Source: Methylobacterium aerolatum
Lineage (GTDB): Bacteria; Pseudomonadota; Alphaproteobacteria; Rhizobiales; Beijerinckiaceae
NCBI RefSeq assembly: GCF_022179085.1
Contig: NZ_BPQE01000012.1
Span: 31,055-95,054, forward strand
Reading direction: 5' to 3'
Length of the DNA: 64,000 nucleotides
This document shows, piece after piece, positions 51,515-61,951 of this stretch. The stretch's first letter is position 1, and each line of letters opens with the position of its first letter. The translations under genes were made by a program, and so were the position numbers. Under the pieces are notes generated by a model, which had not been told where the DNA came from, made no database searches, and saw only the letters and a list, made by a program, of their open reading frames with translations.

Positions 51515-53016
51515 GGCGTGGGGGCCTTGAAGGTGTCGACGACGCTAGCGGTCTCGCCGGTCGCGGCGTCGGCGATGCGGAAGGTGAGCGGCACGGAGGC
51601 CGCCGGGGCGGCGTCGGCCGGGGCGACGACGAGGACGCGGAATTCCTGCGTCGCATCCGAGGGGACGGGCAGGTCGCCCGGAATCCCGCCCACGACGTCG
51701 AGCCGGGCATGGGGCAGCCCGTCGATCGTCAGCGCGTAGCGCCGCTCTCCCGGCCGCTTGTTGCTGAGCCGCACCGTGTAGCCGTTGCGGACCGCGCCGT
51801 CCGACAGGCTGACGTAGAGCGGGTTGCGGTCGTGCAGGACGCTCATGCCCGTGAAGCTTCGTGTGGCGAGACCGTACAGCATGATGCCGCCGATGCCGGC
51901 GATCGACGCCGCGTAGAGGAGGGTGCGCGGCCGGACGGGGCGGCTGACCGGGCCTGCCCCCGCCGCGCGGCTCCGGCGGTTGGCCTCGGTGTCGTAGCCG
52001 ATCAGGCCGGTGGGGCGTCCGAGCCGGTCCATGGTCGCGTCGCAGGCATCGATGCACAGGCCGCACTGGATGCAATCCATCTGCAGCCCGTCGCGGATGT
52101 CGATGCCCGACGGGCAGGCGACGACGCAGGCGAAGCAATCGACGCAGTCGCCGGCCGGGCGGCCCGCCGCCCGCAGCGTGGCGGCCTGCTTGGCCGAGAC
52201 CCGGGGCTCGCCGCGGTCGTCGCGATACAGGATGTTGTAGGCGTGCTCGTCGGTGAGGGCCGCCTGGATGCGCGGCCAGGGGCACATGTAGGTGCAGACC
52301 TGCTCCCGCATGTGGCCGGCGAGGCCATAGGTCGTCGCGGTGAGCGTCAGGATGGCGACGTAGGCGACCGGCGGGGCCTGATAGGTCGCGAGTTGCGCCA
52401 CCAGGGTGGGCGCGTCGGCGAAGTAGAGCACCCAGGCGCCGCCGGTCCACCACGCGATCAGCAGCCAGATCGCGTGCTTCATCGTCCTGAGGGCGATCTT
52501 CTCCATCGTCCAGGGGGCGGCGTCGAGCCGGAGCCGTTCACGCCGGTCGCCCTCGATTAGCCGCTCCACGGCGAGGAACAGGTCCGTCCAGACGGTCTGC
52601 GGGCAGAGGTAGCCGCACCAGAGGCGGCCCGCGACCGCGTTCATCAGGAACAGGATGAAGGCCGCCAGGATCAGGAGACCCATCACGTAGGTCACGTCCT
52701 GCGGCCAGAGTTCGAGGGAGAAGAGGTGGAACCGCCCCCGATCGAGGTCGAGCAGCACGGCCTGCGAGGGCTGGCCGGGGCCCCGGTCCCAGCGGATGAA
52801 CGGCACGGTGTAGTAGACGCCGAGGGTGACGGCGAGGAGGATCCACTTGATCCGCCGGTAGGGGCCGCGGGTCATCTGCGACTGGATCTTGGTCCGGGCG
52901 GCGTAGAGCGAGCCGTTCGCCGCCGGGATCGCGGCGCGGGTCGCGGCGGCGCCGAACTTGCCGGCCCGGCGCGTCGTGGGCGTCCCGGCCGGCCGGGTGG
53001 GCGTGACGAGCGACAT
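51511..53016 (-). CDS. ccoG: cbb3 oxidase accessory ferredoxin-like protein CcoG (FixG)
   Basis: 501 residues. Five membrane helices in the N-terminal half (ILLAVTLGVYYTVPFIRWD, VTYVMGLLILAAFILFLMNA, LWCGYLCPQTVWTDLFLAVE). Two 4Fe-4S sites at CVDCFACVVACPSGIDIRDG and CIQCGLCIDACD, and a C-terminal immunoglobulin-like periplasmic domain (about 390-495). CcoG is known as a cupric reductase helping copper delivery to cbb3 oxidase. It heads ccoGHIS; a near-consensus FNR box lies 67 bases upstream of its ATG. Confidence 0.95.
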   Translation of the reverse strand: MSLVTPTRPAGTPTTRRAGKFGAAATRAAIPAANGSLYAARTKIQSQMTRGPYRRIKWILLAVTLGVYYTVPFIRWDRGPGQPSQAVLLDLDRGRFHLFSLELWPQDVTYVMGLLILAAFILFLMNAVAGRLWCGYLCPQTVWTDLFLAVERLIEGDRRERLRLDAAPWTMEKIALRTMKHAIWLLIAWWTGGAWVLYFADAPTLVAQLATYQAPPVAYVAILTLTATTYGLAGHMREQVCTYMCPWPRIQAALTDEHAYNILYRDDRGEPRVSAKQAATLRAAGRPAGDCVDCFACVVACPSGIDIRDGLQMDCIQCGLCIDACDATMDRLGRPTGLIGYDTEANRRSRAAGAGPVSRPVRPRTLLYAASIAGIGGIMLYGLATRSFTGMSVLHDRNPLYVSLSDGAVRNGYTVRLSNKRPGERRYALTIDGLPHARLDVVGGIPGDLPVPSDATQEFRVLVVAPADAAPAASVPLTFRIADAATGETASVVDTFKAPTP

Positions 53017-53082
53017 CTGTCCTGTGGTCCCTCCGGCCTCGCGCCGGCCCGCCGTCGTTAGGGGGCGCCCGCACCCCCCGCC

Positions 53083-53096
53083 TTGATCTCGCTCAA
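53083..53096 (-). promoter_or_regulatory. FNR/FixK box upstream of ccoG
   Basis: TTGATCTCGCTCAA matches the TTGAT-N4-ATCAA anaerobox at 9 of 10 defined positions and differs from the ccoN box by one base. It lies in the 102-base gap between ccoP and ccoG, suggesting that ccoGHIS has its own oxygen-regulated promoter. Confidence 0.72.
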
Positions 53097-53118
53097 GGCG
53101 GGGGCCGGGCGGCGGCCG

Positions 53119-53997
53119 CTACCGGCCGCCCCCCAGGCCGTGGACGTAGACGGCGAGCGACTTGATCGTGGCGGCGTCGAGCCGGCCCTCCCAGGCGGGC
53201 ATCACGCCCCTGCGCCCGTCGGTCACCGTCGCGGCGACCTGCTCGGGCGACGAGCCGTAGAGCCAGATCGCGTCCGTCAGGTTCGGCGCGCCCGCCTCGG
53301 GGTTGCCCGCCGCGCCCTCGCCGTGGCACGCGGCGCAGGTGGCGGCGAAGGTCTCGGCGCCCTTGTCCAGGCTCGCCCCGGGAAAGCCCGGCTTGCCCGA
53401 GAGGGAGAGGACGTAGCTCGCCACGGCCTCGATCTCGCCGCGCGGCAGCACGCCGTCCCGGCCGAAGGCGGGCATGTCGCCCCCATGCGCCTCGCCATGG
53501 CCCGAGCGTGCGCCGAACCGGATCGTGCGCTCGATCTCCTCCGGGCTTCCGCCCCAGAGCCAGTCGTCGTCCTGCAGGTTCGGGTAGCCCGTCCGCCCGG
53601 TGGCCGACAGGCCGTGGCAGGCGGCGCAGTTGTCCCCGAACGCCGCCTTGCCGGTGGCGAGCGCGAGGCGGAGCAGGGACGGGTCGGCCCGGATCTCCGC
53701 GACGGTGGCACCGGCGAGCCTCGCCTGCCCTCCGGCCTCCCGGTCCCGGCGCACCGCCGCGATCTCGTCGAGGACGGCCCGGCGCTGGGAGTGGCCGAGC
53801 ACGCCGCCGGTGTAGCCGCTCACCAGCGGCCAAGCGGGATAGGCGACCCAGTAGCAGAGGGACCAGACGACCGTCGCGTACAGGGTGTAGAGCCACCAGC
53901 GCGGCAAGGGATTGTTGTATTCGGCGATGCCGTCCCACTCGTGCCCGGTGGTCTCCGGGCCGTCGGGGCGCCCGCCGCCATGCGCGGTGTCGGCCAC
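53119..53997 (-). CDS. ccoP: cbb3 oxidase dihaem cytochrome c subunit CcoP (FixP)
   Basis: 292 residues. N-terminal HEWDGIAEYNNPLPRWWLYT leads into the membrane anchor (ATVVWSLCYWVAYPAWPLV). Two cytochrome c domains follow, each with a CxxCH haem site: CAACHGLSATGRTGYPNL and CAACHGEGAAGNPEAGAPNL, with distal Met in GGDMPAFG and GVMPAWEG. It passes electrons from cytochrome c to CcoO/CcoN. The ccoQ stop is 3 bases upstream. Confidence 0.95.
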   Translation of the reverse strand: MADTAHGGGRPDGPETTGHEWDGIAEYNNPLPRWWLYTLYATVVWSLCYWVAYPAWPLVSGYTGGVLGHSQRRAVLDEIAAVRRDREAGGQARLAGATVAEIRADPSLLRLALATGKAAFGDNCAACHGLSATGRTGYPNLQDDDWLWGGSPEEIERTIRFGARSGHGEAHGGDMPAFGRDGVLPRGEIEAVASYVLSLSGKPGFPGASLDKGAETFAATCAACHGEGAAGNPEAGAPNLTDAIWLYGSSPEQVAATVTDGRRGVMPAWEGRLDAATIKSLAVYVHGLGGGR

Positions 53998-54000
53998 GGC

Positions 54001-54150
54001 TCACTCCTCGGTCAGGGGAAGGCGGGCGGCCGCATCGAACCGGGAGCGGTTGCGCGGCCGGAAGGCGTAGAGGGCGACGGCGGCGAAGAGGCCGACGAAG
54101 TAGAGGAGCCCGCCGGTCTGCGCGAAGGCGGCGGTGATCTCGTAGGTCAT
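54001..54150 (-). CDS. ccoQ: cbb3 oxidase small subunit CcoQ (FixQ)
   Basis: 49 residues: one membrane helix (GGLLYFVGLFAAVALYAF) followed by the family tail RPRNRSRFDAAARLPLTEE. It stabilises the oxidase complex. It is tightly packed between ccoO (5-base gap) and ccoP (3-base gap). Confidence 0.93.
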   Translation of the reverse strand: MTYEITAAFAQTGGLLYFVGLFAAVALYAFRPRNRSRFDAAARLPLTEE

Positions 54151-54155
54151 GGCCC

Positions 54156-54902
54156 TCACCTCAGGTTCTTCTTGTCGTCGTAGATCGTGAAGTCGACCAT
54201 CGTGCCGAGCACCTGGAGGTAGGCGACGAGGGCATCGATCTCGGCGACGCGGCCCCTCTCGCCGCCGAAGTCCCGGATGGCGGCGCCCGGATAGCGGCGC
54301 TGCAGGTCGGCCGCGTGCGGCCCGTCCGGATCGAGCTGCGCCAGCAGGTCGGCATGGGCGGCCGCGATCATCTCGTCGGAATAGGGCACGCCGACCGCCC
54401 GGTTGGCCTTGAGATCCTCGGCGATGGCCTCGGCATCGAGCGGCCGGTCGAGGAAGGCGTAGGCGGGCATGATGGAGGCGGGCACGACGGCGCGCGGATC
54501 CTTCAGGTGCTCGCGGTGCCACTGGTCCGAATACTTGCCGCCGACCCGGGCGAGGTCCGGCCCGGTGCGCTTCGAGCCCCACTGGAACGGGTGGTCGTAC
54601 AGGCTCTCGGCGGCGAGGGAGAAGTGGCCGTAGCGCTCCACCTCGTCGCGCATCGGCCGCACCATCTGGCTGTGGCAGAGGTAGCAGCCCTCGCGGATGT
54701 AGATGTTGCGGCCGGCGAGTTCGAGGGGCGTGTAGGGGCGCACGCCCTCTACCGTCTCGATCGTGCTCTTGAGGTAGAACAGCGGCGTGATCTCGACGAG
54801 GCCGCCGATGGCCACGACGAGGAGCGCGCAGATCAGGAGGACGATCGAGTTCTTCTCGAAGATTTCGTGCCTCTTCCAGAGGCCGGGCTGCGTGATAGCC
54901 AT
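54156..54902 (-). CDS. ccoO: cbb3 oxidase monohaem cytochrome c subunit CcoO (FixO)
   Basis: 248 residues. Membrane helix near the N-terminus ([20 protein letters not shown]), [20 protein letters not shown], the single CxxCH haem site in [20 protein letters not shown], and the axial methionine region [16 protein letters not shown]. It accepts electrons for the CcoN catalytic subunit. The start lies 73 bases downstream of the ccoN stop. The end [13 protein letters not shown] is standard. Confidence 0.96.
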   Translation of the reverse strand: MAITQPGLWKRHEIFEKNSIVLLICALLVVAIGGLVEITPLFYLKSTIETVEGVRPYTPLELAGRNIYIREGCYLCHSQMVRPMRDEVERYGHFSLAAESLYDHPFQWGSKRTGPDLARVGGKYSDQWHREHLKDPRAVVPASIMPAYAFLDRPLDAEAIAEDLKANRAVGVPYSDEMIAAAHADLLAQLDPDGPHAADLQRRYPGAAIRDFGGERGRVAEIDALVAYLQVLGTMVDFTIYDDKKNLR

Positions 54903-54975
54903 CGGACGTCTTCCGTGATGCGGCGGGCGCGATGCGTGCGGGGAGGGGCCGCGCCGTCGGGGCGGCCCCGGGACT

Positions 54976-56655
54976 TCACTTCGCCGGGGCGAGGCCGGCG
55001 GCGGTGGGGAGCGCGGGGCTCGCCGGGAGGGGGTGGCCCGCATCCGCGGTCCTGCCGGCGATGGTCATCGCGAGGTTGTAGGCCATGATCAGCGCGCCGG
55101 TGAGGAACAGCACGCCGCCCAGCGCCCGCACGAGGTAGTAGGGCCGCATCGCCTCGACGGTCTCCACGAAGGAGTATTCGAGGAAGCCGAGGTCGTTGTA
55201 GGCCCGCCACATCAGGCCCTGCATGATCCCGGCGACCCACATCGCGGAGATGTACAGGACGATGCCGAGGGTCGAGATCCAGAAGTGCCACTCGACGAGC
55301 TTCAGGGAGTAGACCTCGCGGCGGTTCCACAGCCACGGCACGAGGCAATACAGGGCGCCGAAGGAGATGTAGGCGACCCAGCCGAGCGCCCCCGAATGGA
55401 CGTGGCCGATGGTCCAGTCTGTGTAGTGCGACAGGGAGTTGACCGCCTTGATGGCCATCATCGGCCCCTCGAAGGTCGCCATGCCGTAGAAGGCGAGGGA
55501 GACCACCATGAAGCGCAGGACCGGGTCGGTGCGCAGCCGGTCCCAGGCGCCCGACAGCGTCATCAGCCCGTTGATCATGCCGCCCCAGGAGGGCATCCAC
55601 AGCATGATCGAGAAGGTCATACCCAGCGTCTGCGCCCAGTCCGGCAGGGCCGTGTAGTGCAGGTGGTGCGGGCCCGCCCAGATGTACATGAAGATCAGCG
55701 CCCAGAAGTGGATGATCGACAGCCGGTAGGAGTAGATCGGCCGCTCGGCGCGCTTGGGGACGAAGTAGTACATGATGGCCAGGAAGCCGGCGGTGAGGAA
55801 GAAGCCGACCGCATTGTGACCGTACCACCACTGGATCAGGGCATCCTGCACGCCCGCGAACAGCGGGTAGGACTTCGAGCCGAGGAGGCTCACCGGCATC
55901 GCGAGGTTGTTGACGATGTGCAGCATCGCGATGGTGACGATGAACGCCAGGTAGAACCAGTTCGCCACGAAGATGTGGGGTTCCCTGCGTTTGGCGATCG
56001 TGCCCAGGAAGACGAGCAGGTAGACGACCCAGACGACCGTGAGCCAGAGGTCGGCGTACCATTCGGGCTCGGCGTATTCCTTCGACTGGGTCACGCCCAT
56101 CAGGTAGCCGGTGCCGGCGACGACGATGAAGAGGTTGTAGCCGAGGACCACGAACCAGGGGGCGAGGTCCCCCGCGAGCCTCGCCCGGCAGGTGCGCTGC
56201 ACGACGTAGAGCGAGGTGCCGATCAGGACGTTCCCGCCGAAGGCGAAGATCACCGCCGAGGTGTGCAGCGGCCTCAGGCGCCCGAACGAGGTGTATTCGA
56301 GCCCGAGGTTCAGCGCGGGCGCCCAGAGCTGGAAGGCGATGATGCAGCCGACCGTGAAGCCGGCGATGCCCCAGCCCATGGCGGCGATCGCCGCGAACTT
56401 CACCGGCCCGAGGTTGTAGTTCGGCCTGCCGTCGCGCTCCTGCGGCGCGGGCTCCACCGGCCGCCCCTCGTACCGCTTGAGGAGGGCGGCGAAGCCCGCC
56501 GCCGCCGCGAGGGCGAACATCGCCATGTGGACGCCGAACGGGGCATCGACCGCACGGGCCGAGGCGAGCGCACAGGCGAAGGCGCCGACCACCAGGATTA
56601 GGCCGAGCCCGGCCTCCCCCTCGGTCATGTACTTCGATGATGGTCTTGCGGCCAT
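54976..56655 (-). CDS. ccoN: cbb3-type cytochrome c oxidase catalytic subunit CcoN (FixN)
   Basis: 559 residues, about 12-14 membrane helices. Haem and copper ligands are visible: [13 protein letters not shown] (low-spin haem His), [20 protein letters not shown] and [18 protein letters not shown] (CuB histidines), and [20 protein letters not shown] (both haem histidines). It reduces oxygen to water at low oxygen tension and pumps protons. The ATG at 56655 is supported by homology and leaves the FNR box at 56723-56736 68 bases upstream. Confidence 0.97.
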   Translation of the reverse strand: MAARPSSKYMTEGEAGLGLILVVGAFACALASARAVDAPFGVHMAMFALAAAAGFAALLKRYEGRPVEPAPQERDGRPNYNLGPVKFAAIAAMGWGIAGFTVGCIIAFQLWAPALNLGLEYTSFGRLRPLHTSAVIFAFGGNVLIGTSLYVVQRTCRARLAGDLAPWFVVLGYNLFIVVAGTGYLMGVTQSKEYAEPEWYADLWLTVVWVVYLLVFLGTIAKRREPHIFVANWFYLAFIVTIAMLHIVNNLAMPVSLLGSKSYPLFAGVQDALIQWWYGHNAVGFFLTAGFLAIMYYFVPKRAERPIYSYRLSIIHFWALIFMYIWAGPHHLHYTALPDWAQTLGMTFSIMLWMPSWGGMINGLMTLSGAWDRLRTDPVLRFMVVSLAFYGMATFEGPMMAIKAVNSLSHYTDWTIGHVHSGALGWVAYISFGALYCLVPWLWNRREVYSLKLVEWHFWISTLGIVLYISAMWVAGIMQGLMWRAYNDLGFLEYSFVETVEAMRPYYLVRALGGVLFLTGALIMAYNLAMTIAGRTADAGHPLPASPALPTAAGLAPAK

Positions 56656-57000
56656 GGCTCGCTCGATTCGCCCCGCGCCGGAACGGCTTCGACCGCGCTT
56701 AAGGGATGGGCATCCGCGAGCCTTGATCTCGATCAAACGGCCACCGAGGCCCTCTCGAGGCCCCTCTCCCGCGACGACGGCGAGGGTCTCGCCGTCCCCC
56801 CGGACCGCTCCCGGTCGGCCGCCGGGGATCCCGCCCCCGTTCGGCGGGAATGGATCCTTTTCGGTCAGGGACGTTCAAGTCGAGGGGCCGCGCGCAAAGA
56901 TCATTTTCGCCCTTTTACTCGGTCCCCGGCGGTTTGCGGCCACGGTTTCCCGGTTTTTCCTGTCCCGGCGGCGAGACATCTGATACGATCCCGCATCTCG
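56656..57000. other. Divergent region between ccoN and fnr
   Basis: About 345 bases holding the perfect FNR box (56723-56736) on the ccoN side. The stretch 56890-56990 before the regulator gene is AT-richer and probably contains its promoter; I see no second FNR box there, so autoregulation is not supported by sequence. Confidence 0.5.
56723..56736 (-). promoter_or_regulatory. Perfect FNR/FixK box upstream of ccoN
   Basis: TTGATCTCGATCAA is an exact match to the palindromic TTGAT-N4-ATCAA consensus, 68 bases before the ccoN ATG, a distance that suits a site near -40 of a typical activated promoter. Confidence 0.88.
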
Positions 57001-57765
57001 ATGGAGACGATGCTGGAGGCTTCGATGCTGAGCCTGACCGGAGCCCCGGGCGCCCACGCGAGACCTTGCGTCCACGAGCGCGACCACGGCAGCTGTGCGG
57101 AGTGCAGGGTCCGCCTCGTCAGCGTCTGCGCCGCGCTCACCGGGGAGGAACTCGACGAGCTGGAGGCGTTGAGCCAGCCCCTGCACCTCGCGCCGCGACA
57201 GGCCCTGTTCGGCCAGGGCGACCGTGCCGGGGCGGTGTACAACGTCACCGAGGGCATGGTGCGCCTCTCGCGCCTCCTGCCCGACGGACGCCGCCACGTC
57301 ATGGGCTTCGCGATGGTCGGCGACTTCCTCGGTCTCGCGCTGCCCGAGCATCACGACGTCACCGCCGAGGCCCTGGGGCCCACGGTGCTGTGCCGCTTCG
57401 AGAAGCGGGCCTTCGGCGACTTGGTGAAGGCCAAGCCGCACCTGCTGCAACGCCTGCTCGACCGCGCCGGCTACGAACTCTCCCTCGCGCACGATCACAT
57501 GACCCTGCTCAGCCGGCGCACGGCGGAGGAGAAGGTCGCGAGCTTCCTGCTCTCCTTACGCGAGCGCTACGCCCGCATCGGCCAGACCTCGGTGACCGTG
57601 GCCCTTCCCATGGGGCGGCAGGACATCGCCGACCATCTGGGGCTCACCATCGAGACGGTGAGCCGCCTGCTGACGCGGCTCGACCGCGAGAAGGCGCTGC
57701 TGATCGTGCCGGGCGGCGTCCGCCTCGTCGATCTCGACCGGCTGCGGGACCTCGCGGCGGCCTGA
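57001..57765 (+). CDS. fnrL: Crp/Fnr-family oxygen-responsive regulator (FnrL/FnrN type)
   Basis: 254 residues. The N-terminus has Cys23, Cys32, Cys35 and Cys43 (HGSCAECRV gives the CxxC pair), and Cys131 lies in GPTVLCRF, so enough ligands exist for an FNR-type 4Fe-4S oxygen sensor, unlike clusterless FixK. The cyclic-nucleotide-like barrel spans about 60-145, the dimer helix about 146-185, and the helix-turn-helix about 200-225 with GRQDIADHLGLTIETVSRLL, where the E-x-x-SR motif recognises TTGAT half-sites. It is divergent from ccoNOQP, whose promoter carries a perfect site. ATGs at codons 4 and 9 are alternative starts. Confidence 0.9.
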   Translation: METMLEASMLSLTGAPGAHARPCVHERDHGSCAECRVRLVSVCAALTGEELDELEALSQPLHLAPRQALFGQGDRAGAVYNVTEGMVRLSRLLPDGRRHVMGFAMVGDFLGLALPEHHDVTAEALGPTVLCRFEKRAFGDLVKAKPHLLQRLLDRAGYELSLAHDHMTLLSRRTAEEKVASFLLSLRERYARIGQTSVTVALPMGRQDIADHLGLTIETVSRLLTRLDREKALLIVPGGVRLVDLDRLRDLAAA

Positions 57766-57801
57766 GGCCGTTGGGGCGCGGCAGGAGGTCCACCCCCGGA
57801 T

Positions 57802-57826
57802 GAGAACGGCCCGCCCGCCCGTTCTC
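57802..57826 (+). terminator. Hairpin after fnrL
   Basis: GAGAACGG pairs with CCGTTCTC (8 bp, 9-base loop), starting 36 bases after the regulator stop and ending 56 bases before fbpC. There is no T-run after the stem; probable terminator. Confidence 0.5.
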
Positions 57827-57882
57827 CCCATTGGCCCGCTGCACCGATCGCTCCCCCACGGCCCCCGCGACACACGAGTTCG

Positions 57883-58966
<1,084 letters not shown>

Positions 58967-58971
<5 letters not shown>

Positions 58972-58983
58972 AATACTTAAAAT
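58967..58983 (+). promoter_or_regulatory. Iron-control-element-like (Irr box) sequence before fbpA
   Basis: ATTAGAATACTTAAAAT resembles the alphaproteobacterial iron control element TTTAGAAnnnTTCTAAA: the left arm TTAGAA is matched, the right arm only partly (TT..AA). It lies 71-87 bases upstream of the fbpA start, in a short AT-rich island. Weak evidence alone, but in the right place for an iron importer. Confidence 0.4.
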
Positions 58984-59021
58984 AAAACCGCCTTGCGGAC
59001 TGAATTGCGACTGTATAACAG

Positions 59022-59050
59022 CCCCTTCATCACTCGGTGAAGGGGGTTTT
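59022..59050 (+). terminator. Intrinsic-terminator-like hairpin touching the fbpA start
   Basis: CCCCTTCA pairs with TGAAGGGG (8 bp, 8-base loop), then G and TTTT. This is a canonical intrinsic terminator shape, ending four bases before the GTG of fbpA. The right arm GAAGGGGG is also the only good ribosome-binding site for fbpA, so the same hairpin would mask it. It could end fbpC transcripts, or act as an attenuator or translation switch for fbpA. Confidence 0.65.
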
Positions 59051-59053
59051 GCC

Positions 59054-60079
59054 GTGGCGTTTTTCAAAGGAAATACGATCCGGGCAGGCGTGCTCCTGTC
59101 GTTTTGCCTGGTCGGAGCGGCCGGCGCGGCGGAGGTGAACCTCTACACGACCCGCGAGCCGGGCCTGATCCGCCCGTTGCTGGACGCCTACACCGCCAAG
59201 AGCGGCGTCACGGTGAACACCGTCTTCGTCGAGAAGGGCCTCGCCGAGCGGGTCGCCGCGGAGGGGGCGCGCTCCTCCGCCGACCTTCTGATGACGGTCG
59301 ATATCGGCAACCTGATCGACCTCGTGGACCGCGACCTCGCCCAGCCGGTGCGCTCGCCCGCGCTGGAGGCGGCGGTGCCGGCCCCCCTGCGCGACGCCGG
59401 GGGGCGCTGGTTCGCCCTGTCCATGCGCGCCCGCGTGCTCTACGCCGACAAGGGCTTGGCGGACCTGAAGGCCGCCACCTACGAATCGCTGGCCGACCCG
59501 CAATGGAAGGGCAAGGTCTGCCTGCGCTCGGGGCAGCACCCCTACAACACCGCCCTGATCGCGGCCTTCCTCGTCCGCCATGGCGCGGAGAAGACCGAGT
59601 CGTGGCTGCGCGGCCTGAAGGCCAACCTCGCGCGCAAGGCGGCGGGCGGCGACCGGGACGTCGCCCGCGACATCGCCGCCGACCTCTGCGAGGTGGGGCT
59701 CGGCAACTCCTACTACGTCGGCCTGATGCGCTCGGGGCGCGGCGGGCCGGACCAGAAGAAATGGGGCGAGGCGATCAAGGTCGTCCTGCCGACCTTCGAG
59801 GGCGGCGGCACCCATGTGAACGTGTCCGGCGCCGTCGTGGCCAAGGCCGCGCCGAACCGCGACGAGGCGGTGAAGCTCCTCGAATACCTCGTCTCCGACG
59901 AGGCGCAGGCCCTCTACGCCCGGACCGACTACGAGTACCCGGTGAAGGCCGGCGCCGCCATCGATCCGCTGCTCGCGGATCTCGGCACGCTGACGATCGA
60001 CACGACGCCCCTCGCCGAGATCGCCCGCAACCGCAAGGCGGCGAGCCTGCTCGTCGACAAGGTCGGCTTCGACAACTGA
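59054..60079 (+). CDS. fbpA: Ferric-iron ABC importer periplasmic binding protein (FbpA)
   Basis: 341 residues from a GTG. Signal peptide FKGNTIRAGVLLSFCLVGAA with cleavage at GAA/AEV near residue 24. The mature protein has the FbpA pattern: EVNLYTTREPGLIRPLLDAY, FVEKGLAERVAAEG, ADLLMTVDIGNLIDLVDRDL, SGQHPYNTALIAAFLV, GNSYYVGLMRS. The YY pair in NSYYVG corresponds to the two tyrosines that bind Fe3+ in FbpA/FutA proteins. It delivers ferric iron to the FbpB permease 16 bases downstream. The upstream frame that joins it to fbpC sequence is not coding. Confidence 0.92.
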   Translation: MAFFKGNTIRAGVLLSFCLVGAAGAAEVNLYTTREPGLIRPLLDAYTAKSGVTVNTVFVEKGLAERVAAEGARSSADLLMTVDIGNLIDLVDRDLAQPVRSPALEAAVPAPLRDAGGRWFALSMRARVLYADKGLADLKAATYESLADPQWKGKVCLRSGQHPYNTALIAAFLVRHGAEKTESWLRGLKANLARKAAGGDRDVARDIAADLCEVGLGNSYYVGLMRSGRGGPDQKKWGEAIKVVLPTFEGGGTHVNVSGAVVAKAAPNRDEAVKLLEYLVSDEAQALYARTDYEYPVKAGAAIDPLLADLGTLTIDTTPLAEIARNRKAASLLVDKVGFDN

Positions 60080-60095
60080 GCCGGGGCGGACGAGG

Positions 60096-61724
60096 ATGGC
60101 GGCGGCGCGCGGTCTCGGCTGGGCGGGGGCGGCGGCGCTGGCGGCGCTGCTGCTCTCGCCCGTCATCTCCCTGGGGCTCGCGGCCGCCGGGGGCGGGGGC
60201 GAGCTCTGGCCGCACCTGGCCGCCTACGTCCTGCCGCAGGCGATCCGCGACACCGCCCTCCTGCTGGCGGGCGTCGGCCTGCTGGTGATCGGGCTCGGGA
60301 CCGGCGCGGCGTGGCTGGTGGCGGCCTTCGACTTTCCCGGCCGCCGCCTGCTGGAGGCCGCCCTGCTGCTGCCGCTGGCCATGCCGACCTATGTGGTGGC
60401 CTACGCCTATCTCGACCTGATGCACCCCCTCGGGCCGCTCCAGGCCGGGCTGCGGGGCCTGCTCGGCCTGTCGAGCCCCCGCGACCTGCCCCTGCCGGAT
60501 CTCCGCTCCCTGCCCGGCTGCATCCTGCTCCTTGGCTTCGTGCTGTACCCTTACGTCTACCTGCCGACCCGGGCGCTGTTCGTGATGCAGGCGGGCACGC
60601 TGCTCGAGGCGGCGCGGATGCTCGGGGCCGGGCCGTGGCGCATCTTCCTGCGCATCGCCCTGCCGCTCGCCCGGCCGGCGGTGGCCCTCGGCACCGGGCT
60701 CGCCCTGATGGAGGCGCTCAACGACGTCGGCGCCGCCGAGTTCCTGGGCGTGCGCACCCTGACCGTGCAGGTCTACGCCACCTGGGTGAACCGCTCCGAT
60801 CTACCCGGCGCGGCGCAGATCGCCCTCGTGATGCTCGCCTGCGTCGTCGCCCTCGTGGGCCTGGAGCGGCTGGCCCGGGGCGGGCGGGGCTATGCCGGCA
60901 ACGCCCGCCGCGCGGCGCCCTCCCTCCGGCGTCGGCTCTCCGGCTGGCGGGGCGGGGCGGCCCTGGCCCTCGGCGCGGTGCCCGTCGCCCTCGGCTTCCT
61001 GCTGCCGGCCGGCTACCTCGCCGTTGAGGCGTGGCGGCGGATCGGCGGCAGCGGGGTGCCCGATGCCCTCGGGGCGCAGGCCCGCAACACGATCCTCTAC
61101 GCGAGCCTCGCGACCGGCGTGACGGTCATCGTCGGCCTGCTGGTGGCGGCGGCGCCCTCGCTGCTCGGCGCCCGCGCCGGGCGGGTGCTGATCCGCGCGG
61201 CGGGCCTCGGCTATGCCATGCCCGGGACGGTGCTCGCGGTCGGGCTGCTCGGACCCCTGGCGCTGATCGACAGCGGGTTGTTCGAGGCGGGCTTCGCGAG
61301 CCTCTCGGTGGGCCTCGGCACGGGGGCGGCCCTCGTCGTCGCCTACGCCCTGCGCTTCCTCACCGTGACGGTGGGCGCGAGCGAGGCCGGCCTCGCGCGG
61401 ATCCCGCGCGCCATCCCCGACGCCGCGCGGATGCTGGGGCGCGGGCGGTTCGCCACCCTCGCCACGGTGCAACTCCCCCTGGCATGGCCCGCGGTGTTGA
61501 GCGGCGGCCTCCTGGCCTTTGTGGACATCGCCAAGGAACTGCCGGTGACGCTGCTCCTGCGCCCCCTCAACGTCGAGACCCTCAGCACGCACCTCTACGG
61601 CGAGGCGGCGCGGGGTACCTACGAGGACGGGGCGGTGGCGGCCGTGCTCATCGTGCTGATCGGCCTCGTGCCGGTCACACTGCTCCTGCGCCTCGACCGG
61701 AACGCCCTGACGCGGCGGGGTTAG
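60096..61724 (+). CDS. fbpB: Ferric-iron ABC importer permease, fused two-domain type (FbpB)
   Basis: 542 residues with about 12 membrane helices in two homologous halves. Each half has the EAA loop that docks on the ATPase: LEAARMLGAGPWRIFLRIAL and PDAARMLGRGRFATLATVQL. Other family stretches are LPLAMPTYVVAYAYLDLMHP and AAEFLGVRTLTVQVYATWV. It completes fbpCAB. The gene order, ATPase first, is unlike the common fbpABC order. It ends 227 bases before the DUF47 gene. Confidence 0.92.
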   Translation: MAAARGLGWAGAAALAALLLSPVISLGLAAAGGGGELWPHLAAYVLPQAIRDTALLLAGVGLLVIGLGTGAAWLVAAFDFPGRRLLEAALLLPLAMPTYVVAYAYLDLMHPLGPLQAGLRGLLGLSSPRDLPLPDLRSLPGCILLLGFVLYPYVYLPTRALFVMQAGTLLEAARMLGAGPWRIFLRIALPLARPAVALGTGLALMEALNDVGAAEFLGVRTLTVQVYATWVNRSDLPGAAQIALVMLACVVALVGLERLARGGRGYAGNARRAAPSLRRRLSGWRGGAALALGAVPVALGFLLPAGYLAVEAWRRIGGSGVPDALGAQARNTILYASLATGVTVIVGLLVAAAPSLLGARAGRVLIRAAGLGYAMPGTVLAVGLLGPLALIDSGLFEAGFASLSVGLGTGAALVVAYALRFLTVTVGASEAGLARIPRAIPDAARMLGRGRFATLATVQLPLAWPAVLSGGLLAFVDIAKELPVTLLLRPLNVETLSTHLYGEAARGTYEDGAVAAVLIVLIGLVPVTLLLRLDRNALTRRG

Positions 61725-61951
61725 CCCGGGCGCCCGTGCCGTGACGCAGGCACTTCGTTCATGCGTGTCTGCACTCGCTCATTGGTGTTGCATCGATTTT
61801 TCCAGTCTCGGCTGACGCCTCCGGTTGGATCGATGCACGAGGACCGCCCGGCTCGGCCATCCCCCGCGCCCCGGCCGTGGAACCCTCTCCGGGCCGGATT
61901 ATTACTACGGCTCAGGTTCTCGATCTTTCCCTCATTCGACGGGGCGGCGGC

